Below, piece after piece: positions 1 through 8,468 of a stretch of DNA of 64,000 nucleotides. Below the pieces are notes generated by a model that did not search any database, had not been told where the DNA came from, and worked only from the letters and a program-made list of their open reading frames with translations. Position 1 is the first letter of the stretch. Each line of letters opens with the position of its first letter. Source of the DNA: Leptospira levettii (GTDB lineage Bacteria; Spirochaetota; Leptospiria; Leptospirales; Leptospiraceae). The stretch lies in assembly GCF_002812085.1 (NCBI RefSeq), contig NZ_NPDM01000006.1, positions 112,371 to 176,370 of the forward strand, in the 5' to 3' direction. Made by a program: the position numbers and the translations under genes.

Positions 1-2791
1 CCCCGCACCCTGCGACTGGATCTAAGCAAGTGCGATTACGAGTTCTTGTGCCAAGACCACATTTTGCGCTACATCCTGTCCATTCTGTCCAAGCTCCCCA
101 ACCTGAGGTTCCAGCCAAAGTTGTTACGGTGAGTCCTATGTTAGCCGGTCCACGGTTGCCAACTTCGTCGTATCCCGCTATACAAACATGGTAAGTTGTA
201 TTTTGAAATAGACTTCCGATCACGGAGGCGACTTGAGCGTTAGGTACCAAGTTATTGATATTTGGTGAATACTTCCAAGGTGCATTTTGGCATTCTGATT
301 CATTGGTGATTGGATTGATCGAAACTCCAATTTCATAATGGTGAATGTTCCCGATCAAACCATCATCCCCAACATTCAACCAAGAAAGTTGGATTTGGTC
401 CTGTGAAATTCCTGTTCCGATGAAGGAAGTAACTTTGGCCGGAGAAATGAGATCCGCTTCATTAGCTAAAATTTGTAGAAAGTCATTTCCCGTTCTTGGA
501 CCACCGTAACAAGTGGAATTAGAATCGACAAAACTCAATTCCAAAACGTAATTTCCTGCTACATCCGGAATGAAAGAAGCATTTAATTGGTTGCCATTGG
601 TAATTTGTGCATTCGTTAAATTAGAAGTAGGTGGTTTTGCAACGATTGACCATTTATAAACATAACTTGCAGGGTTTGCAGAACAAACTCCAGAATCTGG
701 GTCATACGATTGGGAACCGTTTAGGTATACGGTGGCAGTTGCCATCGCATTCAATTGATCAGGACCTGCATTTACAATCGGTGGTAAATTTCCTAGCATT
801 GTAGTTGCAGAAACAACACCATTCCATCGACTTTTGTTTCCCACTTCGTCAAAGGCTCTTACACAAAAATAGTAACGAGTATTTGCGCTGAGTTGAGTTA
901 CAGAGAAATTGATTCCAGAACCTACTGCGACTGAACTGATTGCGTTAGTTACCTCATGCCCATTGTCACAATCAACATCTGTATTGATCACACTTGCTGA
1001 CCTTCGAATTTCGTAAGAAGACGCATTGCCCGTGTTTCCATCATCACCGACAGCGGTCCAAGCCAATTGGATGGTTTCATCTGTTAAGGCTGTGGCAGTA
1101 AGTGTTGTGATGTCTGCTGGTCGAATCGTATCACTAACAGCATAGGTTGTTGCAGAAACATTCGAAGAAGCCCATTCATTTCTATTTCCGTTATGATCAT
1201 AGGCTCTAATGCAATAGAAGTAGGTTGTACTAGGAGAATGTCCATTTGCATCCCAAATTTCCACAGAACCAGCGTTTTTCGGAGTCAATGTGTGAAAGAT
1301 CGTACTTGCTTGTGAACATTTTGCATCTGTATCAATATTGGAAGTTGCTCTACGAATTTCATAAGCACTGACTTTACCATAAGGTCCATCGTTACCTGGA
1401 GCGATCCATCGTAAACGAACTCGAGTGGTGGACATGGCAGTTGCGGTAAGCGTTGTGATATTGCTAGGTGGTAGGGTGTCAATGACTGTTACTGTGGAAG
1501 TTGCTTGGAAAGAACCAACTGTCACTTGTACACCGGCGATTCCTGGAGCAATTGCTTGGAACACAGAATCAGAAAATTCACCAACGGGAGATCCACTAAG
1601 AGCATTTCCAGTTGTAACAAAATTAGATTGTACGTAACGAGGTGAACCTTGGTACTTCGCTAGAATCGAAAATGTAATTTTTTCATCTAAATACATCCTT
1701 GCTTGGAGGGGGATGACAGCCAAAGAGTCAATTTGTGGGTTGTATTCACCATTGGGAGTTTGGTCGGCAACGTTTGGAATTCCATCCCCATCAGAGTCTG
1801 GAAACGAAGCTGCATTTGGCGAAGAAGGATTATTTGGATTGAATCCATTGTCAACTTCCCAAGCATCCAAATAACCATCGTTATCTTTATCGGTATCATA
1901 ATTATTTACGAATGCAGGGTTTCCTGAACTTGCCGGATACAGAAACATATCGGAACTAGGTCGTGTTGTATTGTTTCCATAACTATCAACTGCCAATACT
2001 TGAATTTGAATTCCTGCTTGTACCATTGCTTCATAAGGAATGAGAGCCGAATACCAATTGCCAGGTTCCGGTGTCATTTGGATCGCAACAGTACCTTTGC
2101 CAATCGGACCAGTGATGAGATAAACGGACATAGTGTCCCCATCTGGTTCAATGATTTGGGCTCTGACTCGGTATGGTAAAAAAGATCCACCTGGTTTAAA
2201 ATCATAAAAAGCACCTACGATGTTTGGTGCTCCATTCCCTGGAGGAGGAGTTCCACCACCAAAGATTGAAAAAGTTCGAGATTGGAATTGGATTTTATCA
2301 GCATTAGCAGTTGTCAGACTACCATCCCAACCACCACTCACTCGACCAGATTGGTCAGAATCGGAAGTTGAGGAATTTATGAATCCTTGACCTCTGGTTT
2401 TTGCTAAATTGAGTGCTTCAATTTTTTCTACGTTTTGCGTTAGGGTGACCACCACGTCTTTTTTGAAGCGATAGGACGGAGTGACTTCGTAGGCATCAGT
2501 TGTAGGAATATATCCGTTCGGCAAACTATTGTTTGTAAATTCGTATCGTTTGATGCTAAACGTTTTTTCTTCGTCCATGGCTCCTGGAGGAATCAAGACT
2601 TGAAACTTACCATCTTCGGATACGATGGACTTTCCTGATGGACCAACAGTTGTCGATCCCATATTTAAGGCCGTGGTAGCGACCAGGCCAAGTGATTCTA
2701 ATTTTTTGTCAGCTTCTTTAGAAAAATCTAAAAAAGCAATACATGAAACCAATAATTGGCTCATGAGTAAGGTCGAAATGATTTTTTTCAC
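1..2791 (-). CDS. Multidomain surface lipoprotein (Ig-like, fibronectin III, PKD-like, TSP1), 3' end outside window
   Basis: About 930 N-terminal residues are encoded; no stop is reached before base 1, so the C-terminus is missing. It starts at a GTG (2791-2789) behind a GGGAAG-like ribosome site, with no other start upstream in frame. The signal peptide MKKIISTLLMSQLLVSC ends in a lipobox with Cys17. Rough domain order: Asp-rich calcium-type repeats near residue 300 (DTDKDNDG, DSDGDG); a bacterial Ig-like segment at about 360-437; fibronectin III domains at about 438-548, 555-660 and 778-888 (each with an aromatic-Cys-[VI]-[RA]-[AG]-[FY]-D strand); a PKD-like domain at about 665-770; and a thrombospondin type-1 repeat from about 896 running off the edge. 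Probably outer-membrane anchored and adhesive. The architecture is seen directly; the adhesive role is inference. Confidence 0.85.
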   Translation of the reverse strand, partial: MKKIISTLLMSQLLVSCIAFLDFSKEADKKLESLGLVATTALNMGSTTVGPSGKSIVSEDGKFQVLIPPGAMDEEKTFSIKRYEFTNNSLPNGYIPTTDAYEVTPSYRFKKDVVVTLTQNVEKIEALNLAKTRGQGFINSSTSDSDQSGRVSGGWDGSLTTANADKIQFQSRTFSIFGGGTPPPGNGAPNIVGAFYDFKPGGSFLPYRVRAQIIEPDGDTMSVYLITGPIGKGTVAIQMTPEPGNWYSALIPYEAMVQAGIQIQVLAVDSYGNNTTRPSSDMFLYPASSGNPAFVNNYDTDKDNDGYLDAWEVDNGFNPNNPSSPNAASFPDSDGDGIPNVADQTPNGEYNPQIDSLAVIPLQARMYLDEKITFSILAKYQGSPRYVQSNFVTTGNALSGSPVGEFSDSVFQAIAPGIAGVQVTVGSFQATSTVTVIDTLPPSNITTLTATAMSTTRVRLRWIAPGNDGPYGKVSAYEIRRATSNIDTDAKCSQASTIFHTLTPKNAGSVEIWDANGHSPSTTYFYCIRAYDHNGNRNEWASSNVSATTYAVSDTIRPADITTLTATALTDETIQLAWTAVGDDGNTGNASSYEIRRSASVINTDVDCDNGHEVTNAISSVAVGSGINFSVTQLSANTRYYFCVRAFDEVGNKSRWNGVVSATTMLGNLPPIVNAGPDQLNAMATATVYLNGSQSYDPDSGVCSANPASYVYKWSIVAKPPTSNLTNAQITNGNQLNASFIPDVAGNYVLELSFVDSNSTCYGGPRTGNDFLQILANEADLISPAKVTSFIGTGISQDQIQLSWLNVGDDGLIGNIHHYEIGVSINPITNESECQNAPWKYSPNINNLVPNAQVASVIGSLFQNTTYHVCIAGYDEVGNRGPANIGLTVTTLAGTSGWGAWTEWTGCSAKCGLGTRTRNRTCLDPVAGCG

Positions 2792-3094
2792 TTTGATTTT
2801 ACTTCCCGTTTTCGAATTGTTAAACGCCTTTTTCCATGACGAAGTAAACTTTGTCGAACTTTTTCAGAAGAGTCTGTTAAAAAAAGGTATAACAAACATT
2901 ATGTATAGGGTTTTCCCACTGCGTAATTTTGGATTCTAGTGCAAAATGAGCTGCGATCGACTCGGATCGACATTCGGATTGCAATTAAGGAATCGTGTTC
3001 ATTTTTGCTTTGTTAGTGACAAGTCTTCCTTCTGCAAAACAGTCTCGGAGAGGGGATGGATGAAACTAAAATATGGATTGTTAGTGGAACATTT
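2792..3094. other. Intergenic region, probable leader of the multidomain lipoprotein gene
   Basis: This gap separates the stop of the metzincin-like lipoprotein from the GTG start of the downstream multidomain lipoprotein, both on the minus strand. On the minus strand it has AT-rich stretches (for example CTATACATAATG near 2905) that could be a -10 region, but no convincing -35/-10 pair or hairpin terminator. A short plus-strand open frame reaching into the neighbouring gene has no ribosome site or recognisable protein character and is not called. Confidence 0.4.
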
Positions 3095-3781
3095 CTATAT
3101 TGGTCTTTTTAAAATCTTTTTCCCTGTGCTATTTATGACGGGAAAAAAATTGGGATCTCGGTCTGGGTCGGTGAGTAATAATTTAACATCACGTATTCTT
3201 TCATAACATTCTTTCATGAACAATTGGTGTCCACATCCAAGTAAATGGTAACCTTCATGAACTAACGTTGAATTTGGACTCGTGAATAACAACTGTATGG
3301 TGGAAATATACTTGGCTTTGATATACCCTCGAGTGTTTGTATTTCCTTCTACAGCTCCTTGTAATTCTAATTTGAGACCAACACCAACAAAAATTCCGAG
3401 AGTGACAATTTCAAAAACAATGTCTCCCCAAGTCCGGGCTTTTAAATACAATAGACGATCACATTCCTCAGACATTCTCATGTTCATCATGTATTCAAGA
3501 ATGTCTGTTCCATAAAAACCAGGTCGTTCCGTTTCAAAAAGAATTCTCGGGATTGCTTTTAATTGGTAGAGTTTTAATTCTTCGTTCCAACTTTCAAAAA
3601 GAGTGGTGACATCTTGGTCCAAAATTCCTGTTTCTTTGATGACACAAACTCGGAAACTCGCGGGTTCTCCGAAGTTTATGGAGTCTCTTATTTTCTCTTG
3701 GTGGAACCCAACGGTTGTACAAGTTGAGAGAGAAAGAAGAAAGAAAAAAGAACCATAACAAAATTTGAATTGGGAAAACAA
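3095..3781 (-). CDS. Putative zinc metalloprotease lipoprotein with metzincin motif
   Basis: A 228-residue protein of no named family that I recognise. The N-terminus is a hydrophobic signal ending FLLSLSTC, a lipobox with Cys21. The key feature is HEGYHLLGCGH at residues 175-185, which fits the metzincin zinc signature HExxHxxGxxH exactly (His175, Glu176, His179, His185). A Met lies four residues later; the classical Met-turn is usually further away. The start is a TTG with an AAGGA element 11 bases upstream, inside the end of the preceding gene. It lies 15 bases downstream of the DUF1566 lipoprotein gene, so the two are probably co-transcribed. The motif is seen; protease activity is inference. 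Confidence 0.65.
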   Translation of the reverse strand: MFSQFKFCYGSFFFLLSLSTCTTVGFHQEKIRDSINFGEPASFRVCVIKETGILDQDVTTLFESWNEELKLYQLKAIPRILFETERPGFYGTDILEYMMNMRMSEECDRLLYLKARTWGDIVFEIVTLGIFVGVGLKLELQGAVEGNTNTRGYIKAKYISTIQLLFTSPNSTLVHEGYHLLGCGHQLFMKECYERIRDVKLLLTDPDRDPNFFPVINSTGKKILKRPI

Positions 3782-3796
3782 ATGTAAACGAATCCT

Positions 3797-5203
3797 TTAA
3801 TAATCAGTAACACATCGAGTTCGAACGGTTCCGTCTGATTTTAGAGTTGGTCCACCACCAGAACCTCCAAAATCAGTGACATATGCTTGTGTGGATGGTG
3901 ATCCAAGGACAGGGCTTGACGACCAAAAAGAAGCAGAAGCCGTATTTGGAAAAAACAGGGAATTAAAACCTGGAGTTCCGAAATTAAATCGGTAATCTTT
4001 GAGTGAAATTAATTCATTCGCGTTGGGAAGTCTCCATGTTTTGCCAGCAAGTGATAAATTTTGGCAGTAATTGATGGCCGCAGACCATACGAAGGCACTA
4101 TCTGTTCCTCCACTACAACTGGCAACATTGGGTTGGCCTGCTGTACATTTCTGCCAAAGTAAACCTGAATCTAAATCCAATATTGTTCCGTCCAATTGGT
4201 CGATGAAGCGTTTGATAAATGTATTTCTCGGAGTCGCAACACAACGTAAGTAATGCATGTCTGTATAATTTCCAAATCCAATGGAAGATTGGATATAAGT
4301 AGGATAAAATGCTCCCGTACTTGCTGCATTGGAAGTATTGGATTTATAATTAAAACTGGCAGTTTGTGGGAAGTAGGTCGAATTGGTAGAAGGATTTTCT
4401 GTTGTGTGGTCAAACGTGGTTAGGTATTCTTCCATCTCTGGGACACGCCAATCTGTTCGATCGGCAAATCCTGAACCAGCATTTAAACTTGTACATTCAG
4501 TTTGTGCTCCTGTATATGTAAATGTTTCTGTACCGGGAGTAATACATCCAATACCTGTTCTCCCTCTGTGACAACTTGTCCATACAAGTCCTGTTACTAA
4601 ATCGGTTGTGATCTCAACGCCTGAGACAAGAGTTGGTCCCACAAAACTTGTGTTAATTCCTTTTCGTAGATGGCCATCTTGGCCTGGGATCACTGTACAT
4701 GTTGCATCAATATTCCCAGAACCATCATAACATACTGTGATATTGGTTTTTGGAGGGGTTTTACCCATCCATGCAGGTTTGTAGACACAACTTGCACTGC
4801 CTTTTGGGTTACTCGCTGTGATTGTGAATTGGACTTGGTTTGCCTTCCAACCATTATAAGTGCCTTCGAGTGAATTTGAAAAAAAGGAAAAAACCACACC
4901 AGGAGGAAGAGGAGGATTACTTGAAAAACTAAGTCGATTCCCATCAGTTTCAAATGCTTCCAAAAAAAAAGTCCCATTTCTTTTGGGAATCAGAGGAGGA
5001 CAGATTAAATAGGTTGGTGGATTTACTTTTAATACCACACCACAATGTGGTGACTCATCAAAATTAATATAACGCAACAGTAAACTGTCTTTGTATTGAT
5101 CTGATTTTGGATCACATAAGTTTTCTAAATCGGACTGATTGCAAGAGAAGAGGGTAATCACACAGATACAAAGTAGAAATAACCAAATTTGGAACTGTGT
5201 CAT
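3797..5203 (-). CDS. DUF1566 (Lcl C-terminal domain) lipoprotein
   Basis: A 468-residue predicted lipoprotein with an ATG start and signal peptide ending VITLFSC (Cys21). Residues about 60-150 look like an Ig-type or putative cadherin-like fold (PPLPPGVVFS, FTITASNPKGSASC). Two DUF1566-type units follow. The first has DLVTGLVWTSC and TDWRVPEMEEY; the second has DLDSGLLWQKC, TWRLPNANELISL and FWSSSPV near the C-terminus. The paired [LV]VW/LLW and WR[LV]P signatures define this family, common in leptospiral and other Gram-negative surface lipoproteins. Function is unknown. The 38-base gap from the phosphatase gene upstream and 15-base gap to the metzincin-like gene downstream suggest one transcript. 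Confidence 0.8.
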   Translation of the reverse strand: MTQFQIWLFLLCICVITLFSCNQSDLENLCDPKSDQYKDSLLLRYINFDESPHCGVVLKVNPPTYLICPPLIPKRNGTFFLEAFETDGNRLSFSSNPPLPPGVVFSFFSNSLEGTYNGWKANQVQFTITASNPKGSASCVYKPAWMGKTPPKTNITVCYDGSGNIDATCTVIPGQDGHLRKGINTSFVGPTLVSGVEITTDLVTGLVWTSCHRGRTGIGCITPGTETFTYTGAQTECTSLNAGSGFADRTDWRVPEMEEYLTTFDHTTENPSTNSTYFPQTASFNYKSNTSNAASTGAFYPTYIQSSIGFGNYTDMHYLRCVATPRNTFIKRFIDQLDGTILDLDSGLLWQKCTAGQPNVASCSGGTDSAFVWSAAINYCQNLSLAGKTWRLPNANELISLKDYRFNFGTPGFNSLFFPNTASASFWSSSPVLGSPSTQAYVTDFGGSGGGPTLKSDGTVRTRCVTDY

Positions 5204-5241
5204 AAAATTAATGCTAAACGGTAATTCTGATAACTTCCCCT

Positions 5242-7554
5242 TTAGGTCGGAATTTCATCAACAATTTTCTGTCTAAAAGTCTCAATTTGTGATTTTAATA
5301 GTTCAATTCGATTTGTATCAGAAGGGATAAACGATGTTAGTTGTAACGTTTTTTCTGCCTTGGGTAAGTTGCCAATAATGAGGTACAATTGAACAAGTTG
5401 TATTAAATTTGATAAATGTCCAGGGTTACGCAATCGGATTCTCTCACCCATATCAATGGCCTTTCCGTATTCTTTTGTTTGTTTGTAAGTAAAGGATGCC
5501 AAATAAATTAAATCTGTGTCACCAGGGTATTCTTCTAAGTAGGTGTTTAATTTTTCCGCAGCCAAGTTGTATTCTTTCATACGTACTAGGAGGCGAATGA
5601 GCGCCCTTTGGATTTCTCTATTTTCAGGGTTGATGCGATTTGCTTCTAAAAGACTGGTTTTTGCCTCTTCCAGTTGGTCCAATTTGATTTGTGACTTTGC
5701 TTTACGCATCAATTCATATGATTCTTTCCGAATGGCCCTTGGCGGTTGGCTTAGATTTTCTTTAAAGGTAATTCGCATCAGACTTAAATCATCAGTCAGT
5801 TCTCCCATAGAAAGAATGGATTGGTAAATTTCTTTTAACTGACCATTCCCTTGTTCTACATGTCGCAAAAATAATTCCTCATCATGGTTGATCTTTCGGG
5901 CTGTGGTTTCTGTTACAAACTCGATGTCATCCCTTCCATCGGAACCAAGGATGAGTACGTCTCCAGGAATCAATTGTAAAGTAGAGATTTCGAGTGATTT
6001 TTCAGAAAAGGGTGTTCCCAGTTTTCGGAGTTCGGAATTGTTTTTGATAAATTCTGCAGTTCCCTTTCTATACAATACAGACCAAGGATGTTCAGCATTT
6101 AAGTAATACATAAGACCAGTTTCGTCATCAATCAGTCCCATTACCATGGATACTAACATAGAACAGTCGAAACTTTCAAAGATATGATGGAGCTCTTGGT
6201 ATGCGTTTTTAATCCAACGTTCAGCATACAATAATTTTACAGACTCAACAGCATTGGATCGCTCCAAGATGGATTGTACAGCAGCTCCAAGTACGAGTAC
6301 ACCGCCAGCACCTTGTAATGATTTTCCCATGGCATCTGCATTGAGAAAAAACGTATAATCTTTGCCTCGTAATGTAATTGTGCGTGTGATACATATATCA
6401 CCACCAATTTCATTTTCCCTTCCATGGAACAAAAAGGTCTTTTTCTGTTTGATCAAAAAATCTGTTTTTACATGGGTACCAATGGTTTTATTTAAACTCA
6501 ATGGTTTGATCAGAAGTGAAGTTAAAAAATAATCACCATCCTGTTGTTTTTTTAAGGTTTCGACGGTTTCCAAACTGTTTCTCAATTCGGAAGTTTTTGC
6601 CTCAACTAATTCTTGTAAGTTTTCTCGAATCCTCCCAACTTCTCTCGTTGCCTTTTCATAATTCTCTGCAAACAAAATAAATTCTTTGTCGATGGATAAG
6701 ATGGGTAGGGCACCTCGGCCACCAGTAGCAAGGCTATTTGCTGATTCATTAATTTGTTCCAATGTTAAATTAATGGATTGGAAAAACATATAAATCAAAA
6801 TTACAGCTTCGACAAATGTCATTCCAATGAAGGCAGTAATTTTGAGTAAACTTGCATTGCCAAAGGAAATGAAGACTGAAAGAACACTGAGGGATAATAA
6901 AATCAATATTAACAAAAAGACAAATTTGCCCTTTAAACTTAGGATACCATAATTTTTGTGAATGGAGACATCTCTGTAAGCTAAGATTTTTTTGATCTCA
7001 ACTCTTTTGTTACCTGTAAAATAATCGGAGATGATGTAGGAAAAACCTCCATAAACAAATACTGCAGAAAGCCAACCAATGGAAACCAAAACTAACTCGT
7101 AGATTGGGTGGTGGCAAATGATATGGGTGATGGAAACAGAAACAAAAACCATTACCGCATAACGAATGGCAGCATACATGTTCTCCTTTGGTAAATGGAT
7201 GAGTGTATTCAAATTGTTTTCTAATTCTAATATATCTTTGTGGCGAATGGTGTCGTTGTGTCTTAAAAACAGATTTAGTTTTTTTAAATCGTTACGAAAT
7301 CCACCATACCCAAGAGGAGTGAGGATTCCAAACTCGATGCTATGTCCGACAGCCGCGAGGAAGGTGGCAAATATAAAAACGTACACAACTTCAGGATGGT
7401 TCTCGGTGGAAAACTCTGGAATGAGTGCTGATCCAAAAAAATAAGCATAAAAAGCACCAAAAAAGGCACCCTGAAGTGAGAAGAATACAATGGCAAAACT
7501 GTAAGAAATGAACCTGTGTAAGAATTTGAATAATTGATCAAAGAATCGACTCAT
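5242..7554 (-). CDS. Six-TM membrane protein with SpoIIE/PP2C phosphatase domain and C-terminal TPRs
   Basis: A 770-residue sensor-type serine phosphatase, presumably acting on an anti-sigma-factor antagonist or similar phosphoprotein. About six hydrophobic helices fill residues 10-260. A HAMP-like linker and coiled coil (LEQINESANSLATG, then LQELVEAKTSELRNSLE) precede the PP2C-like domain at about 360-590. This carries GGDICITR, NADAMGKSLQGAGG, YYLNAEHPW and DVLILGSDGRDDIE, including the Asp residues expected to bind metal. Three or so TPRs fill about 620-760. ATG at 7554 is preferred to an in-frame TTG at 7575 because GGGGA sits seven bases before it. It is divergent from the SDR gene at 7689. 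The target is unknown. Confidence 0.8.
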   Translation of the reverse strand: MSRFFDQLFKFLHRFISYSFAIVFFSLQGAFFGAFYAYFFGSALIPEFSTENHPEVVYVFIFATFLAAVGHSIEFGILTPLGYGGFRNDLKKLNLFLRHNDTIRHKDILELENNLNTLIHLPKENMYAAIRYAVMVFVSVSITHIICHHPIYELVLVSIGWLSAVFVYGGFSYIISDYFTGNKRVEIKKILAYRDVSIHKNYGILSLKGKFVFLLILILLSLSVLSVFISFGNASLLKITAFIGMTFVEAVILIYMFFQSINLTLEQINESANSLATGGRGALPILSIDKEFILFAENYEKATREVGRIRENLQELVEAKTSELRNSLETVETLKKQQDGDYFLTSLLIKPLSLNKTIGTHVKTDFLIKQKKTFLFHGRENEIGGDICITRTITLRGKDYTFFLNADAMGKSLQGAGGVLVLGAAVQSILERSNAVESVKLLYAERWIKNAYQELHHIFESFDCSMLVSMVMGLIDDETGLMYYLNAEHPWSVLYRKGTAEFIKNNSELRKLGTPFSEKSLEISTLQLIPGDVLILGSDGRDDIEFVTETTARKINHDEELFLRHVEQGNGQLKEIYQSILSMGELTDDLSLMRITFKENLSQPPRAIRKESYELMRKAKSQIKLDQLEEAKTSLLEANRINPENREIQRALIRLLVRMKEYNLAAEKLNTYLEEYPGDTDLIYLASFTYKQTKEYGKAIDMGERIRLRNPGHLSNLIQLVQLYLIIGNLPKAEKTLQLTSFIPSDTNRIELLKSQIETFRQKIVDEIPT

Positions 7555-7688
7555 TGTGATCCCCAAGGAAAACAAATAATAAGGTTGTCTCGAACCTAAG
7601 TAAACATATTTTTAGGGAATGTGAAAAAAAGTTAGATATCTCATTAAAAAAAACTTTCAACAAGATCCATACAAGTTAGGTTTCGCCA
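7555..7688. promoter_or_regulatory. Divergent intergenic region between phosphatase and SDR genes
   Basis: These 134 bases lie between two head-to-head genes and must hold promoters for both. It is strongly AT-rich, with A-tracts around 7624-7652. No consensus -35/-10 pair could be assigned with confidence on either strand. Confidence 0.4.
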
Positions 7689-8447
7689 ATGGAATTAAAA
7701 AACAAAAGAATTGTAGTTACGGGTGCAGGATCAGGGATTGGAAAGGAAACCGTCTTGCAGATGTTAAAACATGAAAACGTAAAAATTTTAGCCTGTGACT
7801 TGAACGAAAAAAATGTAGTGTCTCATCCCAATGTAATTCCTTATAAATGTGATGTTTCAAAACCAGAAAATTTAGATAAACTCTTAAAAGATGCTGATAA
7901 AAAATTAGGTGGGATCGATATCTTTTTTGCAAATGCAGGTTTTGCGTATTATGAAATCATTCCAGAGGCAAGTTGGGATCGTATCGATCGGATTTTTCGA
8001 ACGAATGTATACTCTCCTTTTTACACTTTAGTGAGTTTGAACAAACACAGGACTTCTCCTTGTTTATTTGTTGTCACTGCTTCTGCGATGAGTCATTTAC
8101 CTCTTCCTGGTTATGCTTTGTATTCAGCAACTAAAGCTTCTGTTCGATCCTTTTTGGATGCCTACCAATGTGAACTAAGGCCAGGAAACCGTACGATGAT
8201 TGTTTACCCGATTGCGACTAGGACACAATTTTTTGACTCGGCTGGGAACAAAGTCCCGGTTCCATTTCCAAGCCAAACGGCTGAAACCGTTGCAAAACAA
8301 ATTGTAAATGGGATTTTGAGAGACAAAAAGGAAGTTTTCCCATCCTTTTTGTTTCGATTCATCCAAATCTTGGATCGATTCTTATTTTTTCCGCTTAAAA
8401 TTTATCAAAAAATAGAGGCGGTAAAATTGAATTCGCATAAATCTTAA
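7689..8447 (+). CDS. Short-chain dehydrogenase/reductase
   Basis: A 252-residue classical SDR, probably a cytoplasmic NAD(P)-dependent oxidoreductase of unknown substrate. The cofactor glycine motif TGAGSGIG is at residues 11-18, the NAG motif (FFANAGFAY) at about 83, the catalytic Ser in VTASAMS at about 138, and YSATK (Tyr/Lys pair) at about 150-154. Length is normal. The start ATG follows TTAGGTTTCGCC. The last 30 residues are hydrophobic and basic (FRFIQILDRFLFFPLKIYQKI) and may contact membrane, as in some lipid-metabolising SDRs. It lies 12-21 bases upstream of the histidine kinase gene, so the two may share a transcript. Confidence 0.85.
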   Translation: MELKNKRIVVTGAGSGIGKETVLQMLKHENVKILACDLNEKNVVSHPNVIPYKCDVSKPENLDKLLKDADKKLGGIDIFFANAGFAYYEIIPEASWDRIDRIFRTNVYSPFYTLVSLNKHRTSPCLFVVTASAMSHLPLPGYALYSATKASVRSFLDAYQCELRPGNRTMIVYPIATRTQFFDSAGNKVPVPFPSQTAETVAKQIVNGILRDKKEVFPSFLFRFIQILDRFLFFPLKIYQKIEAVKLNSHKS

Positions 8448-8468
8448 GTCTACTGCATAGTGGACACT

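Noticed and set aside
2946..3206. Plus-strand open frame of 86 codons
   Set aside because: It runs antisense into the metzincin-like lipoprotein gene, has no ribosome site and its peptide has no recognisable character.
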